Positions 23,316-29,905 of a DNA stretch of 34,791 nt are shown piece by piece. The notes below the pieces were generated by a model. That model had not been told where the DNA came from and searched no databases. It saw only the letters and a list, made by a program, of their open reading frames with translations. This stretch comes from JBBSEZ01 sp038239195 (GTDB lineage: Bacteria > Planctomycetota > Planctomycetia > Gemmatales > Gemmataceae). The position numbers were made by a program, and so were the translations under genes. The stretch covers positions 1-34,791 of the forward strand of contig JBBSEZ010000043.1 of the NCBI GenBank assembly GCA_038239195.1, given 5' to 3'. Numbering within the stretch: position 1 is the first letter of the stretch; every line of letters starts with the position of its first letter.

Positions 23316-24161
23316 TCAGTCGCGCTGCATCACCCAACGGTCGCCTCCGATCTCGGCGTCTTGACGGAGCACCCGGCCGGTGGCCTCCTCGACCCAGGTG
23401 GACGCCTTGAGGTCGTCCCCTCGGTAGTCGATCACCAGGCAAGGCACGTCCTCTCTCCGCTCGGGCAACGGTGCGGTTTCGTCCCGGATGCGCGGGTGGA
23501 GGAAGCGCGCACCGCCGCCGATGCCGAACCACTCATTCAGCGAGTCTCCGATCGGTTCGAGGAGGGGGACCGTCCACGCCTGTCCGGGCCGCAGTCCGCG
23601 GATGCGATCGACGGGGTGCAGTGGGAGCAGCACAGACCCTCGGGCGGGCACGGCCACGGCGGGCAGGTCTTTTTCAAAGGGCTTGGAGAGGGCGGGACTG
23701 CTGATGCGGAGGTGCGGGGCGAGCCGGCCCGACTCGACGGTGCCGGCGATGGTGAGGACAACGTCGCCGACGCTCTTCTTCGACAAGGTAGCGCCGATCT
23801 CCACGCGCACGGCCAGCAGGTTTCCCTCCTGGGTGACTCGGTAGCTGCTGTGCATCCGGTGGACCTGCGCAAAGGTGAAGGTCGCCTGGGCGTCTCGCGG
23901 TCGCTGCACGTAGTCGGCCGTCAACTCGAAGACTTCGGGCCCGAGCCGTTTGACGCTTGTTTTCGCCTTGAACACCGCTCGGCCGTTCTGAGTGACCGAC
24001 CAGTTGACGTAGCTCTCTTTCTTTGCCTCCTGAATGAGGTCGATGGTCATCGGCGGGGGTTGCCCGGGTCGCAGCGTCGGCCAGACTTCGTGGTAGAAGA
24101 GCCAGCCGTTGGTCCCCAACCAGAAGACAACGATCGTCGCGCTTAACCAGCGGGTTGGCAT
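23316..24161 (-). CDS. Membrane-anchored protein of unknown function, ABC operon
   Basis: The 281-aa product has one N-terminal transmembrane segment (about residues 6-22: SATIVVFWLGTNGWLFYH). The remainder is beta-rich and should lie outside the cytoplasm, with DLIQEAKKESYVNWSVTQNG and, near the end, GDDLKASTWVEEATGRVLRQ. The C-terminal pattern resembles proteins that read out a lipid- or lipoprotein-like ligand, but no family is recognised. ATG at 24161 follows GAGGAA by 6 bases, better than TTG at 24167. It is first in the - strand unit with the ATPase and permease, so a substrate-binding or periplasmic partner role is likely but inferred. Confidence 0.6.
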   Translation of the reverse strand: MPTRWLSATIVVFWLGTNGWLFYHEVWPTLRPGQPPPMTIDLIQEAKKESYVNWSVTQNGRAVFKAKTSVKRLGPEVFELTADYVQRPRDAQATFTFAQVHRMHSSYRVTQEGNLLAVRVEIGATLSKKSVGDVVLTIAGTVESGRLAPHLRISSPALSKPFEKDLPAVAVPARGSVLLPLHPVDRIRGLRPGQAWTVPLLEPIGDSLNEWFGIGGGARFLHPRIRDETAPLPERREDVPCLVIDYRGDDLKASTWVEEATGRVLRQDAEIGGDRWVMQRD

Positions 24162-24329
24162 CGTCAATTCCTCGCGGGCCCAGGTCGGGGCGCCATCCTA
24201 TTGTGGCACAGGATGGGCTGCGGACCAAGGGGCAAGTCTGGCCTTGATTTCGCATCTCCCCCTTTCGAGAATGACCGCGTGTCCGGGGGCGGGGCCCCTC
24301 GTGAGGCGAGCAGGAGGAGAAGGCCACCT

Positions 24330-24471
24330 TGTAGGACGGCTCTCCTGAGAGCCTGTGAATTAATCCCCGATCATCGCCGTAAGTCCTTATTCGATGGTCC
24401 GCTGACGGGGTGATCTGGAATAAATTCACAGCCTCTGAGCCGTCCGGACGGCTCGGGAGAGCCGTCCTACA
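24330..24471. repeat. Family A hairpin split by an insertion
   Basis: The two halves match the intact 6683-6734 hairpin: TGTAGGACGGCTCTCC on the left and GGGAGAGCCGTCCTACA on the right. The 85-bp element at 24350-24434 lies in the left half. The gap 24162-24541 otherwise holds nothing that looks like a gene. The hairpin ends about 70 bases before the alanine dehydrogenase start. Confidence 0.8.
24350..24434. mobile_element. 85-bp MITE-like element with 5-bp target duplication
   Basis: The ends AGCCTGTGAATTAATCCC (left) and AGGCTGTGAATTTATTCC (right, reverse complement) form terminal inverted repeats that stay recognisable over about 28 bp with six mismatches. CTGAG occurs directly on each side (24345-24349 and 24435-24439), and removing the element plus one CTGAG restores a hairpin like that at 6683-6734. 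It encodes nothing and must have been moved by a transposase elsewhere. Confidence 0.7.
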
Positions 24472-24541
24472 GCAAACCAAGCCCTGCCGCTCGCCGAAGC
24501 GTTTTCTTCCTCACGCGTTCCGAGCAAGCCGGGGCCTCCTC

Positions 24542-25675
24542 ATGGCGCAACCAGTCACGTCCCTTCCGGGCAAGCTCGTCGTCGGCGTGCCCAACGAGAT
24601 CAAGACGCACGAGTCGCGCGTCGCCCTCATCCCGGTGGGCGCCGAGGAGCTGACGCGCGCCGGGCACAAAGTGCTCGTGCAGGCCGGGGCAGGGCAGGGC
24701 AGCGGCATCAGCGACGAGCATTATCGGCAGAACGGTGCCGAAATCGTCGCCAACGCCGAGGACGTCTGGGGCAACGCTGACCTGATCGTGAAGGTGAAGG
24801 AGCCGCTGCCCGTCGAATGGCCTTTGATGCGCGCCGGCCAGGTCGTCTTCACCTACTTTCACTTTGCCGCCGACGAGAACCTGACGCGCGCCGTGATGGC
24901 CTCGGGGATCACCGCCATCGCCTACGAGACGATCAAGGACGCGCGAGGGACGTTGCCCTTGCTCACGCCGATGAGCGAGGTGGCGGGGCGCATGAGCATC
25001 CAGGAAGGGGCGAAATACCTCGAGCGGCCGTTCGACGGGCGCGGCATCCTGCTCGGGGGCGTGCCGGGGGTGCTGCCGGCCAGCGTCGTCATCCTCGGCG
25101 CCGGCATCGTGGGGGCCAACGCCGCCAAGGTCGCCGCGGGGTTGGGGGCCAACGTCGCCATCCTCGACGTCAACCTCGACCGGCTCCGCTATCTCGACGA
25201 CGTGATGCCGAAGAACGTGACCACGCTCTACAGCGATCGGCACAACATCCTTTACAGCCTCAGCCGGGCCGACCTGCTGATCGGCGCCGTGCTGATCCCA
25301 GGCGCCAAGGCGCCGTGGCTGGTGCGCCGGCAAGACTTGAAGCTGATGCAGCCTCGCGCCGTCATCATCGACGTGGCCATCGACCAGGGCGGGTGCGTCG
25401 AGACCTCGCGGCCGACGACGCACTCGCACCCGACGTACATCATCGACGACGTGGTCCACTACTGCGTGACCAACATGCCCGGCGCCGTCGGGCGGACCAG
25501 CACCTACGCCCTGACGAACGTGACGCTGCCGTACGTGCTCCAGCTCGCGCGCAAGGGGGTAGAGCACGCCATCGCGGAGAGCCCGGCTCTGAAGCTGGGG
25601 GTGAACGTGTATAAAGGAAAGGTGACGAACGGCCCGGTCGCGGCGACGTTCGGGCTGGAGTGCGCCGCGATTTGA
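24542..25675 (+). CDS. ald: Alanine dehydrogenase
   Basis: The 377-aa product has the N-terminal catalytic domain with VGVPNEIKTHESRVALIPVG, the substrate-binding VKVKEPLPVEW and the YFHFA histidine region. A Rossmann NAD-binding domain follows with VVILGAGIVGANAAKVAAGLGANV. The C-terminal part carries VIIDVAIDQGGCVETSRPTTH and the TNMPGAVGRTSTYALTN motif. Size and motif order are those of alanine dehydrogenase, which interconverts L-alanine and pyruvate with NAD. The ATG at 24542 gives the family N-terminus. The gene stands alone; the hairpin/MITE region precedes it. Transhydrogenase alpha subunits share the fold but carry an extra membrane region that is absent here. Confidence 0.93.
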   Translation: MAQPVTSLPGKLVVGVPNEIKTHESRVALIPVGAEELTRAGHKVLVQAGAGQGSGISDEHYRQNGAEIVANAEDVWGNADLIVKVKEPLPVEWPLMRAGQVVFTYFHFAADENLTRAVMASGITAIAYETIKDARGTLPLLTPMSEVAGRMSIQEGAKYLERPFDGRGILLGGVPGVLPASVVILGAGIVGANAAKVAAGLGANVAILDVNLDRLRYLDDVMPKNVTTLYSDRHNILYSLSRADLLIGAVLIPGAKAPWLVRRQDLKLMQPRAVIIDVAIDQGGCVETSRPTTHSHPTYIIDDVVHYCVTNMPGAVGRTSTYALTNVTLPYVLQLARKGVEHAIAESPALKLGVNVYKGKVTNGPVAATFGLECAAI

Positions 25676-25697
25676 GGGCAGAAGCAGGAGGCGTGCC

Positions 25698-26387
25698 ATG
25701 TCCGACCAGGCCGCTTTGCTCCGGGCGATTCTGGATCAGCCCGACGAGGCCGTTCATCGGCTCGTGTACGCGGACTGGCTGGAGGAGCACGGGGACGAGG
25801 CGCGGGCGGAATTCATCCGGGCACAATGCCGGATGGCCCGCTTCTACGACCCAGACGACCCCTTTAGAGCGGGAATGGTCGAAGGTATTTTGCGGCCCGA
25901 GTATCGACAGGCTTGGCTTGCCCCTCTGCACGCGCTGGGCCTTGGCCCCAACGAGGAAGCCGAGTACCGGTTTGCTTTCACCTTCCGTCGTGGGTTTGTC
26001 GAGAGCATCTACGTCTCCGGGCCCGAAGCGGTTGACTCCCTCATCCGTCAGGCCGGTGCCGTCTGCTCCCTGACCCCGTTCTTACATCTCCGCCTCGGCG
26101 CAGATAATGGGGGAAACTGGGAGCCCCTTACCGTCGTCCTTCTGGAGCGCCTCGTCTCCTGCCGTGAGGTGGCCGGCTTGCGCACGCTTGATCTGCGCCA
26201 CCACTACCTTCGCGACGAAGGCGCGAACGCCCTCCTGGCCTCGCCCCACCTCTCCGGCAACACGAGGGTGTTTTTCGAGGGGAACTCCCTCACGGCCGAA
26301 GCTCGTCTCGCGCTGGAGGCCCGCTTTGGAAGCGCCATCTCGTGCGGCCCGGACCTGGGCCTGAACGAAGATGACATCCCCTTCTAA
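25698..26387 (+). CDS. TIGR02996-domain protein
   Basis: The 229-aa product starts with the planctomycete-specific TIGR02996 domain: LLRAILDQPDEAVHRLVYAD, then WLEEHGDEARAEFIRAQCR. The rest is compatible with leucine-rich-repeat remnants: LTPFLHLRL, GLRTLDLRHHYLRDEGANAL and HLSGNTRVFFEGNSL. The function of this family is unknown. It usually accompanies repeat proteins in Gemmata-group genomes and is a useful marker of origin. AGGAGG lies a few bases before the ATG. It ends 23 bases before the HAD gene that opens the tandem cassette region. Confidence 0.85.
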   Translation: MSDQAALLRAILDQPDEAVHRLVYADWLEEHGDEARAEFIRAQCRMARFYDPDDPFRAGMVEGILRPEYRQAWLAPLHALGLGPNEEAEYRFAFTFRRGFVESIYVSGPEAVDSLIRQAGAVCSLTPFLHLRLGADNGGNWEPLTVVLLERLVSCREVAGLRTLDLRHHYLRDEGANALLASPHLSGNTRVFFEGNSLTAEARLALEARFGSAISCGPDLGLNEDDIPF

Positions 26388-26410
26388 TCAGGCCTGAAGG
26401 AGTGGTCCCC

Positions 26411-26884
26411 ATGACCGAGCAGCTCCCCGACTGGCTGCGGCCGCGACCGCGCCCCCACGCCATCGTGTGCGACCTCGACGACACCCTTTGCGTCCAGTTC
26501 GATCAGCCGATCCTGGCAGGGTGCCGCGTGCTGGCCGCCCTGCACCGCTCCGTCGAGGTGCATTACGTCACCGCGCGCCCGTCGGCCTCGCGGGCCGGGA
26601 CGGAGAAGTTCCTGCTCGACCACCGCCTGCCGGGCTGGCGCAATCTGCACCTGTGCCCCGACTGGCAGTCGAGCCGGGCGCACAAGGCGGAGGTCATCGC
26701 CCGGCTGGCGCGCGAGCATCGGGTGATCGTCAGCGTCGGCGACCACGAGGAGGAGGAACTGGCGTCGAAGGCGGCGGGCGTTGCGTTCCTGCGCGTTTGC
26801 GGAGACAATACAGAGGAGGTGTGGCGGGAAGTCGAGCGGTTGGTGGCCGAGGCCCTGGCGATTATGGCGGAGAGGAAAACGTGA
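26411..26884 (+). CDS. HAD-superfamily phosphatase-like protein, complete copy
   Basis: The 157-aa product has all four HAD motifs: I (IVCDLDDTLC, nucleophile D21 and D23), II (VTARPSAS, T54), III (HKAEVIARL, K92) and IV (VGDHEEEE, D111). This layout fits a small magnesium-dependent phosphatase without a large cap domain; the substrate is unknown. ATG at 26411 follows AAGGAG by 9 bases. The stop overlaps the next GTG start. Its last ~37 codons reappear twice downstream (27780-27890 and 28776-28886) as fragments, so this is the source copy of a tandem amplification. Confidence 0.82.
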   Translation: MTEQLPDWLRPRPRPHAIVCDLDDTLCVQFDQPILAGCRVLAALHRSVEVHYVTARPSASRAGTEKFLLDHRLPGWRNLHLCPDWQSSRAHKAEVIARLAREHRVIVSVGDHEEEELASKAAGVAFLRVCGDNTEEVWREVERLVAEALAIMAERKT

Positions 26885-27261
26885 ACGCCGACAGCATGCA
26901 ACCGAATGTGGGCGCCACGGCCGCGAAAGCGGCGGGGGTGGGTCGGTCGAAGTGGCGCTACCTCAAGGACATGAAATTGCCGCCCGAACTGCAGAAGGTG
27001 GTCGAGGACACCTGCAAGGAGTGGAAGTGCCGCAAGCCCGCGGCCCGGCTCGATGTCGAGGAGGACATCAAGCTCCAGCACTTCTTCGGCGGGCAGGCGG
27101 TCGCGTACGTGACGACCCCGCAGGGGCTTCTGATCGTCGCCACGGGAGAGTTGGGAACGGAAGATTTCAGCGCTCAACTCGCCCTCTTGAGTCGAGAGGA
27201 GCGCCGCCAGGTGACGATCTACTCGCCCTCGATCTGGAACGAATCAACCACTTCCCGCTGA
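26881..27261 (+). CDS. Cassette protein of unknown function, copy 1 (126 aa)
   Basis: The product is conserved from residue 22 on: SKWRYLKDMKLPPELQKVVE, then KPAARLDVEEDIKLQHFFGG and AVAYVTTPQGLLIVATGELG, ending in VTIYSPSIWN. No signal peptide or membrane segment is present. The family is not recognised. It starts at GTG within the HAD stop (GTGA), after GGAGAGG, so translation is coupled to the HAD gene. The retropepsin gene follows after 9 bases. Two paralogues follow at 27887 and 28883. The conserved region alternates helix and strand and may bind the protease or its substrate; this is inference. Confidence 0.72.
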   Translation: MNADSMQPNVGATAAKAAGVGRSKWRYLKDMKLPPELQKVVEDTCKEWKCRKPAARLDVEEDIKLQHFFGGQAVAYVTTPQGLLIVATGELGTEDFSAQLALLSREERRQVTIYSPSIWNESTTSR

Positions 27262-27270
27262 GCGCCACTC

Positions 27271-27777
27271 ATGAAGCGGAAGGTCTGGCTCAGGCCTCGG
27301 GTTGTCGATGGCGTCGATTGTGCCTCGCCCGAGATAACCCTCTGGGTTCGCGGTCGGTTTGGCGCATTCGCCCCGATCCGGTTTGTCGTGGATACAGGAG
27401 CGGACCTCCCCGGAATGACCATCGCGCTCGCCCAGGAAGAGAACATTCCGTTCCTCCGCAATGAAGCAACCCGAGGCCGGGCTTCAGGACTGGTCGGTGG
27501 CGTCGAGAAGTTCCTCGGCACCATCCACGTCCGAGTCGCTGACGAAGACTTCGATTGGCCATGTAACTTCCTGGGCGAGCCGGCATCGCCCGTTCGGAGC
27601 TCGAGAAAGTATGCAGTGCTCGGCCGCGGCGGCTTCCTTGCCGCTTTCAACATTGCCATCGAGCGGCCCTATCTCACCCTCGAGCGCCGGATGAACCATC
27701 GTCCTTTGTGGTATCGTCTTGCTCGCACTGCATTCCCGCGCTGGGCCGTCGAGCATCCCGCTGGCGTGTCTCTTTGA
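27271..27777 (+). CDS. Retropepsin-like aspartic protease, cassette copy 1
   Basis: The 168-aa product has the single-domain aspartic protease signature IRFVVDTGADLPGM (D41) and a flap-like region SGLVGGVEKFLG. The second conserved element AVLGRGGFLAAFNIAIE corresponds to the hydrophobic-hydrophobic-Gly motif of clan AA. Such enzymes form homodimers with one Asp from each chain. There is no signal peptide, so it should act in the cytoplasm. The residues after DTGAD (LPGM) differ from the VTAL and FTAM of the two other copies. No reverse transcriptase or integrase accompanies it, so it is not a retroelement. It keeps the full C-terminus RLARTAFPRWAVEHPAGVSL. Confidence 0.75.
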   Translation: MKRKVWLRPRVVDGVDCASPEITLWVRGRFGAFAPIRFVVDTGADLPGMTIALAQEENIPFLRNEATRGRASGLVGGVEKFLGTIHVRVADEDFDWPCNFLGEPASPVRSSRKYAVLGRGGFLAAFNIAIERPYLTLERRMNHRPLWYRLARTAFPRWAVEHPAGVSL

Positions 27778-27779
27778 GC

Positions 27780-27890
27780 GCGGGCGTTGCGTTCCTGCGC
27801 ATCTGCGGAGACAATGTGGAGGAGGTGTGGCGAGAGGTCGAACGACTGGTCGCCGAGACACTGGCGACCGAGGCGGAGGGGAAAACGTGA
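27780..27890 (+). pseudogene. HAD 3' fragment, cassette copy 2
   Basis: In one frame this reads AGVAFLRICGDNVEEVWREV and on to EAEGKT, matching residues about 122-157 of the complete HAD protein but lacking motifs I to IV, so it cannot be a phosphatase. A TTG at 27774 overlaps the retropepsin stop and could start a short leader peptide. It supplies GGAGGGG and the GTGA overlap for the next gene. Confidence 0.75.
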
Positions 27891-28276
27891 ACGCCGACAA
27901 CGCGCCGCCGAACGGAGAGGCCCTTACCGCGGCGAAGGGGCTGGATCGGTCGAAGTGGCGCTACCTCAAGGACATGACGTTGCCGCCCGAAATGCAGAAG
28001 GTCGTGGAGGACACCTGCAAGGAGTGGAAGGTCCGCAAGCCCGCGGCGCGGCGCGAGGTCGAGGAGGACGTCAAGCTCCAGCACTTCTTCGGCGGTCAGG
28101 CGGTCGCCTACGTGACGACCCCGCAAGGGCTTCTGATCGTTTGCGCGGGGGACATGGAGGGCGAGGAGTTCGCGGTCCTGGATGCGCTGCCGAGGTCGGA
28201 GCGCTGCCAAATTACGACGTACTCGCCGCCAAGGTGGAATGATGGCGACAGCATGATCGGGATCATCGAAGGATGA
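27887..28276 (+). CDS. Cassette protein of unknown function, copy 2 (129 aa)
   Basis: The protein is very similar to copy 1: SKWRYLKDMTLPPEMQKVVE, VEEDVKLQHFFGGQAVAYVT, then TTPQGLLIVCAG. It differs mainly in the first 15 residues and after the conserved core, ending NDGDSMIGIIEG. The start is GTG inside the HAD fragment stop. Its stop overlaps the next protease start (ATGA), tighter than in copy 1. The sequence is intact. Confidence 0.72.
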   Translation: MNADNAPPNGEALTAAKGLDRSKWRYLKDMTLPPEMQKVVEDTCKEWKVRKPAARREVEEDVKLQHFFGGQAVAYVTTPQGLLIVCAGDMEGEEFAVLDALPRSERCQITTYSPPRWNDGDSMIGIIEG

Positions 28277-28707
28277 GATGGAAGCTCCTCCTACGGCCGA
28301 GGGTCAGCGACGGTCTGTCCTGTCCACGTCCGGAGGTCACTATCTGGGTGCGCAGCCGCTACTCGGACTTCGTCCCCGTGCGGTTCGTGGTCGATACGGG
28401 CGCCGACGTGACGGCCCTCCCTCTCGCTTTCGCGAAACGGGAAGGCATTCCGGTCGATCAATCCGACGCGGCTGCGGGGAAGGCCTGGGGCCTGGTTGGC
28501 TCCGTCGAGAAGTATCTGGGGACGATCCACGTCCGCATTGGCGGAGAAGGCTTCGACTGGCCTTGTAACTTCCTGGCTACTTCCTCGCCCGCCTCTTCCT
28601 CCGGGTACGGGGTTCTCGGGAGGGCGGCGTTCCTCGATGCGTTTCGCATCGCCGTCGATCGGCCCTATCTCACCCTCGAGCGCCGGATGAACCATCGTCC
28701 CTTGTGA
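28273..28707 (+). CDS. Retropepsin-like protease, cassette copy 2, truncated by a stop
   Basis: The 144-aa product keeps the active-site motif FVVDTGADVTALP (D41), the flap region WGLVGSVEKYLG and the VLGRAAFLDAF element. It stops at TGA (28705-28707) right after MNHRPL. In copy 1 the same position is TGG (Trp) in HRPLWYRLAR. Reading on from 28708 gives YRLARKVFPRRAIEHAVGVP up to a stop at 28771-28773, exactly the missing tail. So one G-to-A change removed 22 residues. The tail is conserved in the other copies and may matter for dimer contact or partner binding; the truncated enzyme could still be active. Confidence 0.78.
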   Translation: MRWKLLLRPRVSDGLSCPRPEVTIWVRSRYSDFVPVRFVVDTGADVTALPLAFAKREGIPVDQSDAAAGKAWGLVGSVEKYLGTIHVRIGGEGFDWPCNFLATSSPASSSGYGVLGRAAFLDAFRIAVDRPYLTLERRMNHRPL

Positions 28708-28775
28708 TATCGTCTGGCCCGAAAGGTTTTCCCGCGCCGGGCCATCGAACACGCGGTCGGCGTGCCCCTCTGAGC

Positions 28776-28886
28776 GCGGGCGTTGCGTTGCTGAGCGTTT
28801 GCGGAGATAATGCGGAGGAGGTTTGGGGAGAGATCGAACGACTGGTCGCCGAGGCGGTGGCGCCCAAGGCAGAGGAGACGACATGA
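28776..28886 (+). pseudogene. HAD 3' fragment, cassette copy 3
   Basis: The frame reads AGVALLSVCGDNAEEVWGEI and ends APKAEETT, homologous to the HAD C-terminus but lacking all catalytic motifs. Its end provides AGAGGAGA and the ATGA overlap for the third cassette protein. The RBS and overlap are kept even though the enzyme is gone. Confidence 0.72.
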
Positions 28887-29257
28887 GCGCCGACAGCGCG
28901 CGGCCAACGGAGGCGGCCCCGGCCACGACGGGGCAGGATCGATCCACGTGGCGCTACCTCAAGGACATGGAAGAGCCTCCCGAGCTCGCGGAGGCGATCG
29001 ACAGGGCTTGCCGCGAGCACCGTTACCGCAAGCCCGCCGAGCGGCTGCGCGTGGCCGAAGAGGTTAAGTTACACTACTTCTTCGGGGGGCAGGACGTCGG
29101 CTTTATGCGAACGCCTCAGGGGCGGGTGGTTGTCGTCGTCGGCGCGATGAACACCGAACCGTTCAACGCGGCTTTGGCCTGCTTGACGCCGGAGGAACGC
29201 GGTCGGGTCATCCTCTACTCGCCCCAAGCCTGGGACGATACTTCGAGCACGATCTAA
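28883..29257 (+). CDS. Cassette protein of unknown function, copy 3 (124 aa)
   Basis: The product matches the other two over the core but has diverged: STWRYLKDMEEPPELAEAID, KLHYFFGGQDVGFMRTPQGR, then VVVVVGAMN and ILYSPQAWDD. The pattern WRYLKDM, FFGGQ and TPQG is the shared signature of all three copies. ATG start inside the HAD fragment stop; the protease gene follows after 11 bases. Function unknown. Confidence 0.7.
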   Translation: MSADSARPTEAAPATTGQDRSTWRYLKDMEEPPELAEAIDRACREHRYRKPAERLRVAEEVKLHYFFGGQDVGFMRTPQGRVVVVVGAMNTEPFNAALACLTPEERGRVILYSPQAWDDTSSTI

Positions 29258-29268
29258 ATCTTCGCCAG

Positions 29269-29781
29269 ATGAAACGCCGCCTGTACCTTTTGCCTCGTCC
29301 GGGGGGACGCGACGATCTTCTCGTCCCGGCCGTCACGCTCTCCGTGCGCACCCGGTATGGCACGTTCGCCCCCATCCGCTTCACCGTCGATAGTGGGGCC
29401 GACTTCACCGCGATGCCGATCGGTCTCGCCCAGGAGGAGGCCATTCCCTTCGACCGCTCTGACTCGACGCGGGGCCTCGCCTCCGGCCTCGTCGGGGCGG
29501 TCGAGCGCTACCGCAGTCCCCTCCGCGTCCGCCTTTTCGGGGAGGACTTCGCCTGGCCCAGCGACTTCCTCGCTGGCCCTTCGCAGGCGGGCAGTTCGAG
29601 CCCGCAGCGCCGCTACGCCGTTCTGGGTCGCGCGGGCTTCCTCGCCGCCTTCCACGTTTGCCTCGACGAAGACTTTCTCACGATTCAAAGACGCCTGAAC
29701 GACCGCCCCTGGTGGTTCCGCCTTGGTCGCCCCCTGCTGCCGCCCTGGATCGTCTCTCACGACGTCGACGTCCCCCTCTGA
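29269..29781 (+). CDS. Retropepsin-like protease, cassette copy 3
   Basis: The 170-aa product carries FTVDSGADFTAMP (D41; DSG instead of DTG, both are used in this clan), the flap-like ASGLVGAVERYRS and YAVLGRAGFLAAFHVCLDED. The C-terminus corresponds to the tail of copy 1 but is divergent (PWWFRLGRPLLPPWIVSHDV). It retains the Trp codon lost in copy 2. It is the last gene of the amplified region; the next gene, xseA, is an ordinary housekeeping gene. Confidence 0.75.
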   Translation: MKRRLYLLPRPGGRDDLLVPAVTLSVRTRYGTFAPIRFTVDSGADFTAMPIGLAQEEAIPFDRSDSTRGLASGLVGAVERYRSPLRVRLFGEDFAWPSDFLAGPSQAGSSSPQRRYAVLGRAGFLAAFHVCLDEDFLTIQRRLNDRPWWFRLGRPLLPPWIVSHDVDVPL

Positions 29782-29905
29782 AACCGCTGTTGTCCTCTCC
29801 CACCTCTTCCCGTTACGCTCTTCCCCGTCTCTTGAAGCAGCCTTGCCCCAAACTACTGGACTGGTGTAACCTACACGCGCTTCGCCTACCGTCAGGAAGT
29901 GACCG

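Larger units (their letters stand above)
26774..29781 (+). repeat. Three tandem ~1.0-kb units (HAD 3' end, 125-aa protein, retropepsin)
   Basis: The motif GCGGGCGTTGCGTT recurs at 26774, 27780 and 28776, with spacings of 1006 and 996 bases. Each unit then runs through the HAD C-terminal codons, one copy of the 125-aa gene and one retropepsin gene. Units 1 and 2 are nearly identical in stretches, for example TGGAGGACACCTGCAAGGAG is a near-match in both, while unit 3 is clearly divergent. So unit 3 arose first or has evolved faster. Confidence 0.88.

Noticed and set aside
27271..29781. Retroelement or retrovirus-like origin of the aspartic proteases
   Set aside because: There is no reverse transcriptase, integrase, RNase H or long terminal repeat; the cassette is a plain tandem duplication of bacterial genes.
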